The notes under the pieces: generated by a model
Told to the model about the DNA's origin: nothing
Databases searched by the model: none
What the model saw: only the letters and a program-made list of their open reading frames with translations
Made by a program: the position numbers and the translations under genes
Assembly: GCA_050294475.1 (NCBI GenBank)
Contig: JBNKOE010000011.1
Span: 62,001 to 126,000, forward strand
DNA from: Thalassobellus sp050294475
GTDB lineage: Bacteria; Bacteroidota; Bacteroidia; Flavobacteriales; Flavobacteriaceae
DNA length: 64,000 nucleotides
Direction: 5' to 3'
In this document: one piece after another, positions 17,595 through 26,665 of the stretch
How the letters are laid out: every line of letters starts with the position of its first letter
How positions within the stretch are numbered: the stretch's first letter is position 1

Positions 17595-18524
17595 TTATTT
17601 TATTCTTTTAAAGAACATATAGCCTTTTCCAAAAAACCTTAAAGAAATCAATAAGGATAAAACATACACAGCATTTTTCTTATATTCTTTTAAAACAGCT
17701 TTTACAAAAGAAATCGTTGGTATCATCTTAATATGTTTTTCTTCATAACATAGATTTATACAACGTCTTAGTAAAAACTTACGAGATTTTTTATCAGCAA
17801 CTTTTTTTATATCTAAATAAGTAAACCATGAAACTCTAAAATAACTTTCATTCAAATCACTTTTGGTTCTTAATTGACTACGAATAGAACTATCATGATG
17901 TCTACGCAACGATATAACCTCATCAATAAAAAAAGCATTTGTTGTTAAAAAAACAAGCTTGCTAAAGTAATTGTATTCTTGTCCTGAATTTAAGTTTTCA
18001 TTAAAACGAATGGATTTTGCTAAGTGTGCTTTTATACAAACATCAAGCGTTAACCAATTTACATATTGTAAAACATAATTGTTTGCAGTTATTTCATATT
18101 TGTCGAACGTATAATATGCATCTATCGCTTTGTTATCGGCATTAAAATATTTGGTTCTTGTTATTATAAAATCACAATTATTTTTTTTTATTCCATTATA
18201 CTTTATTTCTAAATGATTTGGGGTCATTAAATCATCACTATCAAAAAAAACAATGTAATTCCCCTTAGCATTATCTAATCCAATATTTCTACATGTATTA
18301 CCTCCTTTTGGTTTATTACTGGGTCTTTTAAAATATTTAAACCTAGTATCTTGTTTTATATAATTACCAATAATTTCATCACTAGCATCAATACTTCCAT
18401 CATCAATCATAATACACTCCCAGTTTTGGTATGTTTGGGCTAAAACACTATCGAGGGTTTCCTCAATTAAATGAGCTCGGTTATAAGTAGGGATAATTAT
18501 AGATATCAAGTCCTTTTCTAGCAT
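17595..18524 (-). CDS. Glycosyltransferase family 2
   Basis: 309 residues. LISIIIPTYNRAHLIEETL, IDDGSIDASDEII and VFFDSDDLMTPNHLE are clear GT2 signatures. The acceptor segment reads NSGQEYNYFSKLVF, so the usual Glu-Asp is replaced by Gln-Glu; this occurs in some active GT2 enzymes but is worth noting. It lies 39 bases after the next gene and six bases from the GT4 gene upstream. Role: one of the sugar transfers in building the repeat unit. Confidence 0.83.
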   Translation of the reverse strand: MLEKDLISIIIPTYNRAHLIEETLDSVLAQTYQNWECIMIDDGSIDASDEIIGNYIKQDTRFKYFKRPSNKPKGGNTCRNIGLDNAKGNYIVFFDSDDLMTPNHLEIKYNGIKKNNCDFIITRTKYFNADNKAIDAYYTFDKYEITANNYVLQYVNWLTLDVCIKAHLAKSIRFNENLNSGQEYNYFSKLVFLTTNAFFIDEVISLRRHHDSSIRSQLRTKSDLNESYFRVSWFTYLDIKKVADKKSRKFLLRRCINLCYEEKHIKMIPTISFVKAVLKEYKKNAVYVLSLLISLRFFGKGYMFFKRIK

Positions 18525-18530
18525 ATCATA

Positions 18531-19610
18531 TTATTTCGAAATTGAGGTTATTGCATTTGCCAAAGTAGCTATGTACCTGTCCATACTAAAAAATTCAGAT
18601 ACACGTAATTTTCCTTTCTCCCCCATTTTAATTGCCTGTTGCTTATTTTCTAAAGCCCAAATCATATTTTCTGCCATTTGCGCTATATCTTTTTCTACAC
18701 ATAGCAAACCTGTTTCTTTATTTAAAATGACATCTGGAATTCCAGCATGAAATGTACTAATTACTGGCAAACCTGCTCCGCTTGCTTCAAGTATAGCCAC
18801 AGGAGTTCCTTCCATATCATGATCTTGAGCTTTTATTGAATGCTGAACAAATGCTAAAGATTCTTTTATATAATTTTGATACTCATGAGGTGTAATTTGT
18901 CCCGCAAAAAACACATTCTGTTGTATTTCTAATGCTTCAACTAAATCTTTACAACTATCTAAAAGTGTACCTGATCCTGCTAAAATAAGTTTAGCTTCGG
19001 GGTGTGTATTTAAAACTATGTTAAATGCTAAAATAGTTAAATGAGGTGCTTTTTTTTCAACAAAACGTCCTACCCCTATAAATTGTGGCTTTGAATAATT
19101 TAGTTCTAGGTTTAAAAAGGCTGGATTAGGTCCGTAAGGACTATAAACTATTTTTTCTTTAGGGCAACCAATATTTATTAAGCACCTTGTCATTTCTAAA
19201 CTAACAGAAATAACAACAACTTTCTCATAATTAAACATTGCTTTATACAAATCTTTATAAGCTTCTAAAACACTTTTTCTAACAGCATCATGTCCGTGAA
19301 AATGAACTACTAATGGTAAAGAAAGCTCTTTACATACTGAAAGCAACTTTGCGCCAATCATACCATACTGTGCAACAACGACTTCTACTTTATGCCTCTT
19401 TAAATCCTTACATAATCTAGAAGAGGCATCCCTTTTAATAAGTTTTACTTTTTTTAGAATTTTAACAACTAAACTATCATTATTAGCTGCATTAAAAGGT
19501 AAATTGTTTCCACAATAATGTATTATTTCAAATGGAAGTCTGTCTATTTGAGCTTTAATAAATGTTTCACATTTAGCATAAGGTTTATTGGTAAAAAAGG
19601 CTATTTTCAA
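18531..19610 (-). CDS. Glycosyltransferase family 4
   Basis: 359 residues with both GT-B domains: KIAFFTNKPYAKCETFI at the start, VVHFHGHDAVRKS near residue 103, PQFIGVGRFVEKKAPHLTI near residue 176 and MEGTPVAILEASGAGLPVI near residue 268 with the EX7E region. It resembles the WcaL/AmsK type of colanic-acid and amylovoran glycosyltransferases, which use related motifs. The gene at 13878 has the same HGHDA pattern and is probably a distant paralogue. Two bases separate it from the GT8-like gene upstream. Confidence 0.86.
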   Translation of the reverse strand: MKIAFFTNKPYAKCETFIKAQIDRLPFEIIHYCGNNLPFNAANNDSLVVKILKKVKLIKRDASSRLCKDLKRHKVEVVVAQYGMIGAKLLSVCKELSLPLVVHFHGHDAVRKSVLEAYKDLYKAMFNYEKVVVISVSLEMTRCLINIGCPKEKIVYSPYGPNPAFLNLELNYSKPQFIGVGRFVEKKAPHLTILAFNIVLNTHPEAKLILAGSGTLLDSCKDLVEALEIQQNVFFAGQITPHEYQNYIKESLAFVQHSIKAQDHDMEGTPVAILEASGAGLPVISTFHAGIPDVILNKETGLLCVEKDIAQMAENMIWALENKQQAIKMGEKGKLRVSEFFSMDRYIATLANAITSISK

Positions 19611-19612
19611 AA

Positions 19613-20617
19613 TTAGAAGAGTTTACGTTTTAACTGTTTTATTTTTTTGTACACACCCCATGCTGCTTTTCTTAATATGCTTTTTTTAGGGGGTAATAAT
19701 GGTAATGGTGGGCTTAATTCTTTTCTAGATTCTACATGAACCCCCTTTTCGAAGAACTCTTCAATAATATCAATCTCACTATATTTCAAAATATGGTCGC
19801 GGTATTTTTCAACATACGGCAATAGAGCTTCATCTGTTTTTTTCAAATAAACACCTTTAAATAAACTGTTTGTAAAATGTATAAAAACAATTGGGTACTT
19901 GTTATTTATTAAAACATCTCCATTAGGTTGCTTAACACGTTTACAATCTTCTTGATTCCAATTAGCCACATTACAACCCTTATGTGTTATGTGTCCCACA
20001 CCATCAAAACGTGTTGGCAAGATATCTAAATACCTTTGATCTACATAAAACCCTTCATCCCTATTTACTTCACAATTAAACAAACATAATCCTGCCCAAT
20101 AATTTAAAGCCGCTTCACTCCCTATGGATGCACCTACAAAACCTCCATTATACATACCATCTAGGAAATTTAATTTAAAATTAATTTCATCTTTCTGTGG
20201 TAAACTGCTACGCCAATGTGGAGATAATAATAAATTATAAGTTTTTAGTTCTTTTAATAAAAAGGCAAAGTCATTATAGAAATAAATATCACTATCTACA
20301 TAAATGGCACTTTCATAACCATTTCCCAATAATTTATTTAACAATAATGGTTTCATACTCCATCTATACGCATCATGATAAGAAATAGCATATTTTTCTT
20401 TTAATTGTATAGCTAACTCACTTGTGAAAGATGCTTCATTATAAATGGTTACGTGCTTTCTTGATAATAATAACTCTTCTATATCTTGAGGTAAACTGCC
20501 ATTACTTACAAAAACACAAAAATGAATACTTTCCTGTTCTTTTATTAACGAATCATGTAAAACTAAAGCATAATGCCCATAATTTTTAGTTATAATGGTA
20601 CAAACTACTTCTTTCAT
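19613..20617 (-). CDS. GT-A (GT8-like) nucleotide-diphospho-sugar transferase
   Basis: 334 residues. The segment SAIYVDSDIYFYNDF near residue 107 is a D-x-D metal site of the GT8 kind, and GMYNGGFVGASIGSEAALNY near residue 153 and VFIHFTNSLFKG near residue 245 correspond to the later GT8 active-site strands (the final His binds manganese in the family). It is not a GT2 protein. It overlaps the upstream GT2 start by four bases. The N-terminal domain of the fusion protein at 22269 has a similar D-C-D site, so the two may be related transferases. Donor sugar unknown. Confidence 0.7.
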   Translation of the reverse strand: MKEVVCTIITKNYGHYALVLHDSLIKEQESIHFCVFVSNGSLPQDIEELLLSRKHVTIYNEASFTSELAIQLKEKYAISYHDAYRWSMKPLLLNKLLGNGYESAIYVDSDIYFYNDFAFLLKELKTYNLLLSPHWRSSLPQKDEINFKLNFLDGMYNGGFVGASIGSEAALNYWAGLCLFNCEVNRDEGFYVDQRYLDILPTRFDGVGHITHKGCNVANWNQEDCKRVKQPNGDVLINNKYPIVFIHFTNSLFKGVYLKKTDEALLPYVEKYRDHILKYSEIDIIEEFFEKGVHVESRKELSPPLPLLPPKKSILRKAAWGVYKKIKQLKRKLF

Positions 20618-21510
20618 TTTTTTTCTTTTAACTTAAAAAAACTTAAAAAATCTATTGATAATCCAAGTTCTGTTAATGTAACTTCTGGAAAAAAGCTCCT
20701 TTTTCCTGCCCATTCATTGAGTACCCATAAATATCTATTTCTATTAAAAAATCTACTAAAAAAACTACTATTAGCTAAAAATATTTCTAAATACTCATTA
20801 ATACGTTGTTTTTCTAAATGAAAGGTTTTAACTGTTTTTGTTGAATCTGAATGTCTTCTAAAATAATTTAATGTTTGATGAGTATACACTATGTGTCCTT
20901 TTTTTAAAATTTCTATCCATATATACCAATCACCACAAAATTTCATATGTACTGGGTATTGAACTCCTTTAATAGCCGTTTTTTTAAATACCACAGCACT
21001 TGCATTTGTTATAGTATTTCTATAACGCATATATTGCTTTATTTCATTTTTTCCTTTATTAAAAAAACTTTGTGTCCAACGCTTATTATCTAAACCATCT
21101 GCCCATGTATGTCGTCCTAAATTATCTCCTTGACTATTTATTATATTAGATGCACAATAAGCCATCACTGTTCTTCTATCATCAAATAAATCTAGCAACT
21201 GCTCTAAAAAATTAAGCTCGCAATAATCATCACTCTCAGCAATCCATATATAATCGCCTTTTGCTAGTTCTATACCTTTTTGCCATTGTTTAAAAGGACT
21301 ACCTGAATTCTCTTTATTTACTACAATATGTGATACTTTTGGGTACTTACTATAAGAATATAACAGTTCTTGACTACCGTCAATTGAAGCATCATCTAAT
21401 AAAATAACCTCAAAATTCGTGTAAGTTTGATTAAAGACACTATCTAATCGCTGTTGTAAAAACTTAGCATGATTATAATTAGGAATTATTATGGAGATTT
21501 TGGGGTTCAA
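20614..21510 (-). CDS. Glycosyltransferase family 2
   Basis: 298 residues. The order of motifs is KISIIIPNYNHAKFLQQRL, LDDASIDGSQELL, YIWIAESDDYCELNF (metal site E-S-D-D) and KFCGDWYIWIEILKKGH. The WIAESDD version with GDWxxW is common in GT2 enzymes of capsule and O-antigen loci in this phylum. It lies six bases from the sulfotransferase gene upstream and overlaps the GT8-like gene downstream by four bases, so sugar transfer and sulfation are encoded side by side. Confidence 0.86.
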   Translation of the reverse strand: MNPKISIIIPNYNHAKFLQQRLDSVFNQTYTNFEVILLDDASIDGSQELLYSYSKYPKVSHIVVNKENSGSPFKQWQKGIELAKGDYIWIAESDDYCELNFLEQLLDLFDDRRTVMAYCASNIINSQGDNLGRHTWADGLDNKRWTQSFFNKGKNEIKQYMRYRNTITNASAVVFKKTAIKGVQYPVHMKFCGDWYIWIEILKKGHIVYTHQTLNYFRRHSDSTKTVKTFHLEKQRINEYLEIFLANSSFFSRFFNRNRYLWVLNEWAGKRSFFPEVTLTELGLSIDFLSFFKLKEKK

Positions 21511-21516
21511 TAACTT

Positions 21517-22272
21517 TTATTTTAAACTAATTGACTTCAACTCTTCCTCTAATTTAGTGATATTCAATATTTTACAAACACCCTTATCTAATATATTAGG
21601 CTTATAATCAGAAAACATTGAACTTTCTAAAATTTCCTCTATATCTTGATAAACAAGGTTTAATTTAAACTTTTCCTTGATTATATTATAAATTTTATGG
21701 TTATCACTTTTAACTGAGTTAATATGAAAAACTAAACACTTATCTGGATATTTTTTATAAAAATCTAATATCAACATATTATAATAACACCATGTTTTAT
21801 ATGCTTTATATCTGCTTATTTGATCCGTTGGATGTTTCGATTTGTTTTTTCTATTTATCAAAGAGTTAACAACCTCAACAGCATCTCTCCACACAAATAC
21901 AAACTTCAAATTAGGAATTAAATTATACCAAGCATTAACAAAAAGTACAGTCCTAGGGTCTTTCCATCCCCAAATATCATATTTATCAATTCTAGATTTA
22001 ATAATCTCATTAGCCTTAAAATCAAAATCATTTGTAATTTTCATTTCTTTAGTACTATCTACAATCCAACCTTTCGATTTAGGTAAAGCATTTAAAACAA
22101 TACTTGAATGTAACTTTACAAACTCTTTATCTTCAAAATGTCCTTTTAGATTACCAATACTAGCTCCTACTAGTTCTCCATTATCTATTTGAACACCACA
22201 TTTTTGTAACCAAGAAGCTGTTAAAGAAGTTCCTGAGCGATGCATCCCCGTTATACAAACTACCTGACTCAT
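21517..22272 (-). CDS. Sulfotransferase (PAPS-dependent), carbohydrate-type
   Basis: 251 residues from the ATG at 22272; an in-frame TTG two codons earlier is less likely. The 5'-phosphosulfate loop CITGMHRSGTSLTASWL is at the N-terminus, WGWKDPRTVLFVNAW follows near residue 86, and FVFVWRDAVEVVNSLINR near residue 108 is the 3'-phosphate motif. These mark a PAPS-using sulfotransferase. The gene overlaps the stop of the fusion gene upstream by four bases, and cysC and cysQ are in the same operon, which supports true sulfation of the polysaccharide. The acceptor sugar is unknown. Confidence 0.82.
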   Translation of the reverse strand: MSQVVCITGMHRSGTSLTASWLQKCGVQIDNGELVGASIGNLKGHFEDKEFVKLHSSIVLNALPKSKGWIVDSTKEMKITNDFDFKANEIIKSRIDKYDIWGWKDPRTVLFVNAWYNLIPNLKFVFVWRDAVEVVNSLINRKNKSKHPTDQISRYKAYKTWCYYNMLILDFYKKYPDKCLVFHINSVKSDNHKIYNIIKEKFKLNLVYQDIEEILESSMFSDYKPNILDKGVCKILNITKLEEELKSISLK

Positions 22273-24416
22273 AACCAATTAAATATTTTAAAAAGTTTAT
22301 TTTTCTTCTTCAAAACAGCTTTCACATAATAAACATCTGTTCTTGAATCTAGAATATTTCGTTGAATTTCTTCTTCAACAACTTCAAAACCATTGCCTTT
22401 TAGTTCTTTTTTAAATGATTCTATATTTCCATGCTCTTCAATAGCTTCTACTTCTTTATCTTCTGATAAATTCCAAAGATTACTAGTGTTTGGGATTAAA
22501 TCTATAGTTAAAAGCAATATACCTCCTTTCTTTAATAGTTTAGCTGCCTTTTGAACAAGTTTAATTCTACCTCTTTTAGGAATATGTTCAATTACAGAAA
22601 TTGAATATATACAATCCAACAATTCTTTTGATTCAAATTTTATAAAATCCTCATTAAATGATTCTATTTTTTTATCAAACAGTCCGTAATCTAAAAACCC
22701 CCACTCGTTCCAATCTTTTTTATTTTCCGTAGCTCTATTTTTAGAATGTGAATCTACAGTAATAACCTTAAGACCTTGTTCGCTTAAACAAAAAGGCAAT
22801 GGACATACTCCTGCTCCAATATCTAACACTATACCTTCTTTTTTATCCTGCAATTGTGTTAATAACCATGAATACTCAAAAACACGCGGATAATGACTTG
22901 TATAAAAACCTAAATTTGTTCGAGACACATCTACTATATATTGCAATAAATCTGGTCTTTTTACTTGTGTAAAAGCCATATTAATTTTTTCTGAATCAAT
23001 ATCTCTTTGATGTTTTTTTACATGTTTTGTTGCTACTATAACCGAAACATCTCTATATTTTGCTACAATACCCACTTCATTAAATTTATTATGCTTTTTA
23101 ATTTCATCTATAATACTATTATAAAAATGGGTAATGGTTGAACTATATTCAGGTATAGAATTGTAAGCACCAATAACAATTCTACTATTAGACTTCTCAA
23201 CAATATTTTTAACAATCAACTCAAAATCTTCTTGTTTACTTTGATGGATTAAAACATCAAAACAAAAAATAAGTTCGGCACTTTTTATAGAATCGTTAGT
23301 TATGGATATGTTACTAAAATTCCAATTTGGTCTTTTTTCTTTAGCAATTTTCAAAGCTTCGGAAGAAACATCTAAACCTATATAATTATCAAACTCAAAA
23401 AGCTTCATTAATTCTAAATCACCACAACCAACATCTATTATTTTTAATTGTTTATAAGGATAAGAAACATGTTTTACCAATTCTCTTTTAAAATCTAAAA
23501 CATCTCCCCTTGACCCAACACCACTTCCTAAATCTGGATATAATGAATACCTTAAATCCCAAAACAATTGATTATCTAAGGTCTCAGACAATCTATCCTT
23601 AATTGACTGGTTTACCTTATTTATTACTTCATCTACCTGATTTAATCCTATATTTTTTATAAGTAAATGTTCATTAATACAATTATGAAAATGAATAATA
23701 TTAGGTTTTATATTAGGCAATAAATCTTTATTTACATGTATTGGAAAATTCCATTCAACCTCCAAATGCGCAACTTTTTTATTTAAGCTAGACATTGCTA
23801 ATGCAAAACCTACTTGGTCTGCATGTTTAGCATACTTCTCTGTAAATAAGTGCTTATTATCTATACTCCAATGTACATATTTAATCCACTTTGGTGCTAC
23901 TTCATTCAGTGCTTTTTTTGAAAACATGTAAACTCCTCCATTACAATTATTAGAATGTGTTAGGTTTTTACCTCCATTCGAAAAAGACGATTCACATTCA
24001 GAGAAACTGAGGCTAGCAGCTTTATAAATATCTTGCAAAATAGCTGTGGGGGGATTTGGAAAATCGACAATTTTAGCATAAACATCTTCCCTTAAATCTA
24101 AAGATTCTAAACTGGATACTGCAATATCACAATCTAATAGCATTACATAATCATAATCGTCTAAATCTTGAAACGTTTTTAATTGTTGTAATTTATTGCA
24201 ATATGAATTTTCTTTGCTAAATACAGATATATGAATGACGTTTACTCCTAAATTATTTAACCAAATATAAAATTCACTATCACTTTTTTCAAGAGTGTGA
24301 ACATAAATGTCTTTTGCATCAATTTTAGCTAAGCTCAATAAGCTATTTACTAAAATATATGCTTGAGCTTTAAATATGGGATGATTATCTACAACACACG
24401 AGAATTTTAATTTCAT
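22269..24416 (-). CDS. Three-domain protein: GT8-like glycosyltransferase plus two SAM methyltransferases
   Basis: 715 residues from the ATG at 24416, two bases after the upstream stop; an in-frame TTG at 24443 is less likely. Residues 1-265 look like a GT-A transferase with YVMLLDCDIAVSS (D-x-D at 95-97) and a late NIIHFHNCI. Residues about 280-465 are one Rossmann methyltransferase with IIDVGCGDLELMKLF (motif I, about 327-333). Residues about 490-710 are a second, separate methyltransferase with VLDIGAGVCPLPF (532-536) and SISVIEHIPKRGRIKLV. All three active-site motifs appear intact. One chain could add a sugar and methylate it or a neighbour. It lies between two sulfotransferase genes. 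Confidence 0.82.
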   Translation of the reverse strand: MKLKFSCVVDNHPIFKAQAYILVNSLLSLAKIDAKDIYVHTLEKSDSEFYIWLNNLGVNVIHISVFSKENSYCNKLQQLKTFQDLDDYDYVMLLDCDIAVSSLESLDLREDVYAKIVDFPNPPTAILQDIYKAASLSFSECESSFSNGGKNLTHSNNCNGGVYMFSKKALNEVAPKWIKYVHWSIDNKHLFTEKYAKHADQVGFALAMSSLNKKVAHLEVEWNFPIHVNKDLLPNIKPNIIHFHNCINEHLLIKNIGLNQVDEVINKVNQSIKDRLSETLDNQLFWDLRYSLYPDLGSGVGSRGDVLDFKRELVKHVSYPYKQLKIIDVGCGDLELMKLFEFDNYIGLDVSSEALKIAKEKRPNWNFSNISITNDSIKSAELIFCFDVLIHQSKQEDFELIVKNIVEKSNSRIVIGAYNSIPEYSSTITHFYNSIIDEIKKHNKFNEVGIVAKYRDVSVIVATKHVKKHQRDIDSEKINMAFTQVKRPDLLQYIVDVSRTNLGFYTSHYPRVFEYSWLLTQLQDKKEGIVLDIGAGVCPLPFCLSEQGLKVITVDSHSKNRATENKKDWNEWGFLDYGLFDKKIESFNEDFIKFESKELLDCIYSISVIEHIPKRGRIKLVQKAAKLLKKGGILLLTIDLIPNTSNLWNLSEDKEVEAIEEHGNIESFKKELKGNGFEVVEEEIQRNILDSRTDVYYVKAVLKKKNKLFKIFNWL

Positions 24417-24418
24417 AT

Positions 24419-25444
24419 TTATTTTATTTGATAGTAATTCCAAATATGTGCTGCTACCTTAACACATTCTTCTACTGTTAAATTACTATTCTCTTCAAAT
24501 TTATTAAACTTATCACTTTCCTTAATAGAAAACCATGAAGTATCTCCATTTAAATACTTATTTGACAATTCTAGATTCCCAGTATAAAAATCATTCATTA
24601 TCTTCTTTGAGTCATAATAAGATAAAAGAGAATACGTCTTTTTATCTGAACCTAAGGCTTCTTCAATTAATTCTATCAATTTGTAATTTTTCATTGCTGT
24701 ATGCTTATCAATATCATATTTATTTGATATTCGCATAAATTCAAGTGCTTTTAAACTTAATTTGGGATTTACATCACTCTTTTTTGATAATTTAGGAACC
24801 TCATTAATTCCTAAAATTCTCAAAAAGTCTAATATAACATTTCTATTCTTTTCGTAAATAGCTACTTTCATATTTTCTTCTCCAAAAACATTTTCCCACC
24901 TTTTTAAAATTTGATTAAAATCAAACAATTCCTTCTTTTCTTCATAAAATGAAAAAATATCTTTATCATATAAACTCCAAAAATCATGTGTTTTTACATG
25001 TTGATTATATTGCGTTTCTAAATATTCATCTTGTCTTCTTAAAAAAGAAACAATTTTAAAATCATAATTTCGATTGTTAAAAAAATCATGTACTTTTTTT
25101 GGAGCATTTTCTCCTATAAAATATTTAGTACTTATAAGATAAAAAGCCTCTGTAGTTAAAATAACATTATCTTGTTTTGAGCTTTTTATTTCATTATTTA
25201 GCTTTTCAAACAGAACATTTGCGCTAATTGGTAACGTATGATGAACATATGGTGGCACTGTATCAAGAAGTGAAAATGCCATATAATTCATTGCCTTTTC
25301 GTTTGATGGTGGAAAATAAAAATTATTATTTTCAAAAAATGATTGATTTGATTTAACAAAACTCTGTATCGCACTAGTACCAGTTTTCATAAAACCAATG
25401 TGTATATATATAGTTTTTTTATTTCTGCTCTTAAAAAAATTCAT
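24419..25444 (-). CDS. Sulfotransferase-like protein
   Basis: 341 residues. YIHIGFMKTGTSAIQSFVK (residues about 13-31) is the P-loop-like 5'-phosphosulfate motif, and IVSFLRRQDEYLETQYNQH near residue 132 is a plausible 3'-phosphate motif with conserved Arg. It differs clearly from the other sulfotransferase at 21517, so it is a second subfamily and not a duplicate. The C-terminal third is helical with no recognised domain. It shares one base with the wzt stop-start junction upstream and is followed at two bases by the fusion gene. A role in glycan sulfation is inferred from motif plus operon. Confidence 0.72.
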   Translation of the reverse strand: MNFFKSRNKKTIYIHIGFMKTGTSAIQSFVKSNQSFFENNNFYFPPSNEKAMNYMAFSLLDTVPPYVHHTLPISANVLFEKLNNEIKSSKQDNVILTTEAFYLISTKYFIGENAPKKVHDFFNNRNYDFKIVSFLRRQDEYLETQYNQHVKTHDFWSLYDKDIFSFYEEKKELFDFNQILKRWENVFGEENMKVAIYEKNRNVILDFLRILGINEVPKLSKKSDVNPKLSLKALEFMRISNKYDIDKHTAMKNYKLIELIEEALGSDKKTYSLLSYYDSKKIMNDFYTGNLELSNKYLNGDTSWFSIKESDKFNKFEENSNLTVEECVKVAAHIWNYYQIK

Positions 25445-26664
25445 TATCTCAAAGTGGTTTCACTCCATTTACCAGTAAATTGAACTGGTGCAATGGCTGT
25501 AATTACATCAATAATATTTATTATTCCAATATTAGTATTGTGATAATAAACCTCACCTCTAGTACCATCATCTAAAACTTCATTTATTGAAATAGTTAAA
25601 GTAAATTTACCTGCACCCAAATTAATATTAGGTATTGTTGAAACAACTTCTACTTTTCCTGTTTTAGTAAATGACACATTATCAATTAATGAAAACAAAT
25701 TAGCAACAATTTTTGTTTCTGGATCAATAAAAGCATAACTAATAAAATAGTTATTTACTGAACTATCAACCATCAAAAAAGCCTTTAAATTAAGTGAACT
25801 ATTAAATACTATATTTTGATTTTTATCAGTAGTCAATCCGTTTATTTTAAAATCAATTAAATCAATTTTACCATTTCCAAAAACATTTTCCCCTTCAGAA
25901 CTACTTGAAAAAAAATCATAGTACTTCTCTACTCCTATTGAAATATCTTTAGTATCAATTGTTAATTCACCTCTGTTCATTAAAATAAGACGATTAGCTG
26001 TTCTTGCTATTTGTGGCATATTGTGAGAGACAAAAATAGTTACACAATTTGACATCATGGCACTTATTTTGTTCAAACATTTAATTCTAAACCCAATATC
26101 CCCTACTGCTAAAACCTCATCAATAATAAGCACATCTGGATCCATTTGTGACGCTACTGCAAAACCCAAACGCACTTTCATCCCAGAGCTATAGTTTTGC
26201 ACTGGCATGTCTATAAACTCCCGGATTTCGGCAAAATCTATAATGTCTTCAACTTTGGCATCAATCTCTTTTTTGGTAAAGCCTAAAATAGCGCCATTAT
26301 TATAGATATTTTCTCTTCCGCTTAAAATGGGATTAAACCCTGCTCCTAATTCAATAAGTGCTCCTACTCGCCCTTTAATTGTTACTTTTCCAGCATCGGG
26401 ATTTATTAAACCGTTTAATATTTTAAGTAAGGTAGATTTTCCTGCTCCGTTATGCCCTATCAATCCTAAACATTCACCACGGCGCAGTTCAAAATTAATA
26501 TCTTTTACTGCCCAGAATTCTTTATTACGTAATAGTCTTTCTTGTTTATTCCCTCGAATGTTTGAAAACAAATCTTGCACACCATACCACAAACTAGTTT
26601 TTAAGTCTTTACAGAATTTTTTTGAAAGTCCTTCTACTTTTACCAATACCTCGTTCTCTTCCAT
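25444..26664 (-). CDS. wzt: ABC transporter ATP-binding protein of polysaccharide export (Wzt-type)
   Basis: 406 residues from the ATG at 26664, one base after the permease stop; a GTG at 26673 is possible. Walker A GHNGAGKST at 70-78, signature YSSGMKVRLG at 158-167 and Walker B VLIIDEVLAVGD from 178 are intact. Residues about 255-406 form the extra C-terminal beta domain of Wzt/TagH-type proteins, which in O-antigen systems recognises the finished chain end. This means the glycan is probably exported whole by an ABC transporter, with the permease encoded immediately upstream. Confidence 0.9.
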   Translation of the reverse strand: MEENEVLVKVEGLSKKFCKDLKTSLWYGVQDLFSNIRGNKQERLLRNKEFWAVKDINFELRRGECLGLIGHNGAGKSTLLKILNGLINPDAGKVTIKGRVGALIELGAGFNPILSGRENIYNNGAILGFTKKEIDAKVEDIIDFAEIREFIDMPVQNYSSGMKVRLGFAVASQMDPDVLIIDEVLAVGDIGFRIKCLNKISAMMSNCVTIFVSHNMPQIARTANRLILMNRGELTIDTKDISIGVEKYYDFFSSSSEGENVFGNGKIDLIDFKINGLTTDKNQNIVFNSSLNLKAFLMVDSSVNNYFISYAFIDPETKIVANLFSLIDNVSFTKTGKVEVVSTIPNINLGAGKFTLTISINEVLDDGTRGEVYYHNTNIGIINIIDVITAIAPVQFTGKWSETTLR

Positions 26665-26665
26665 C

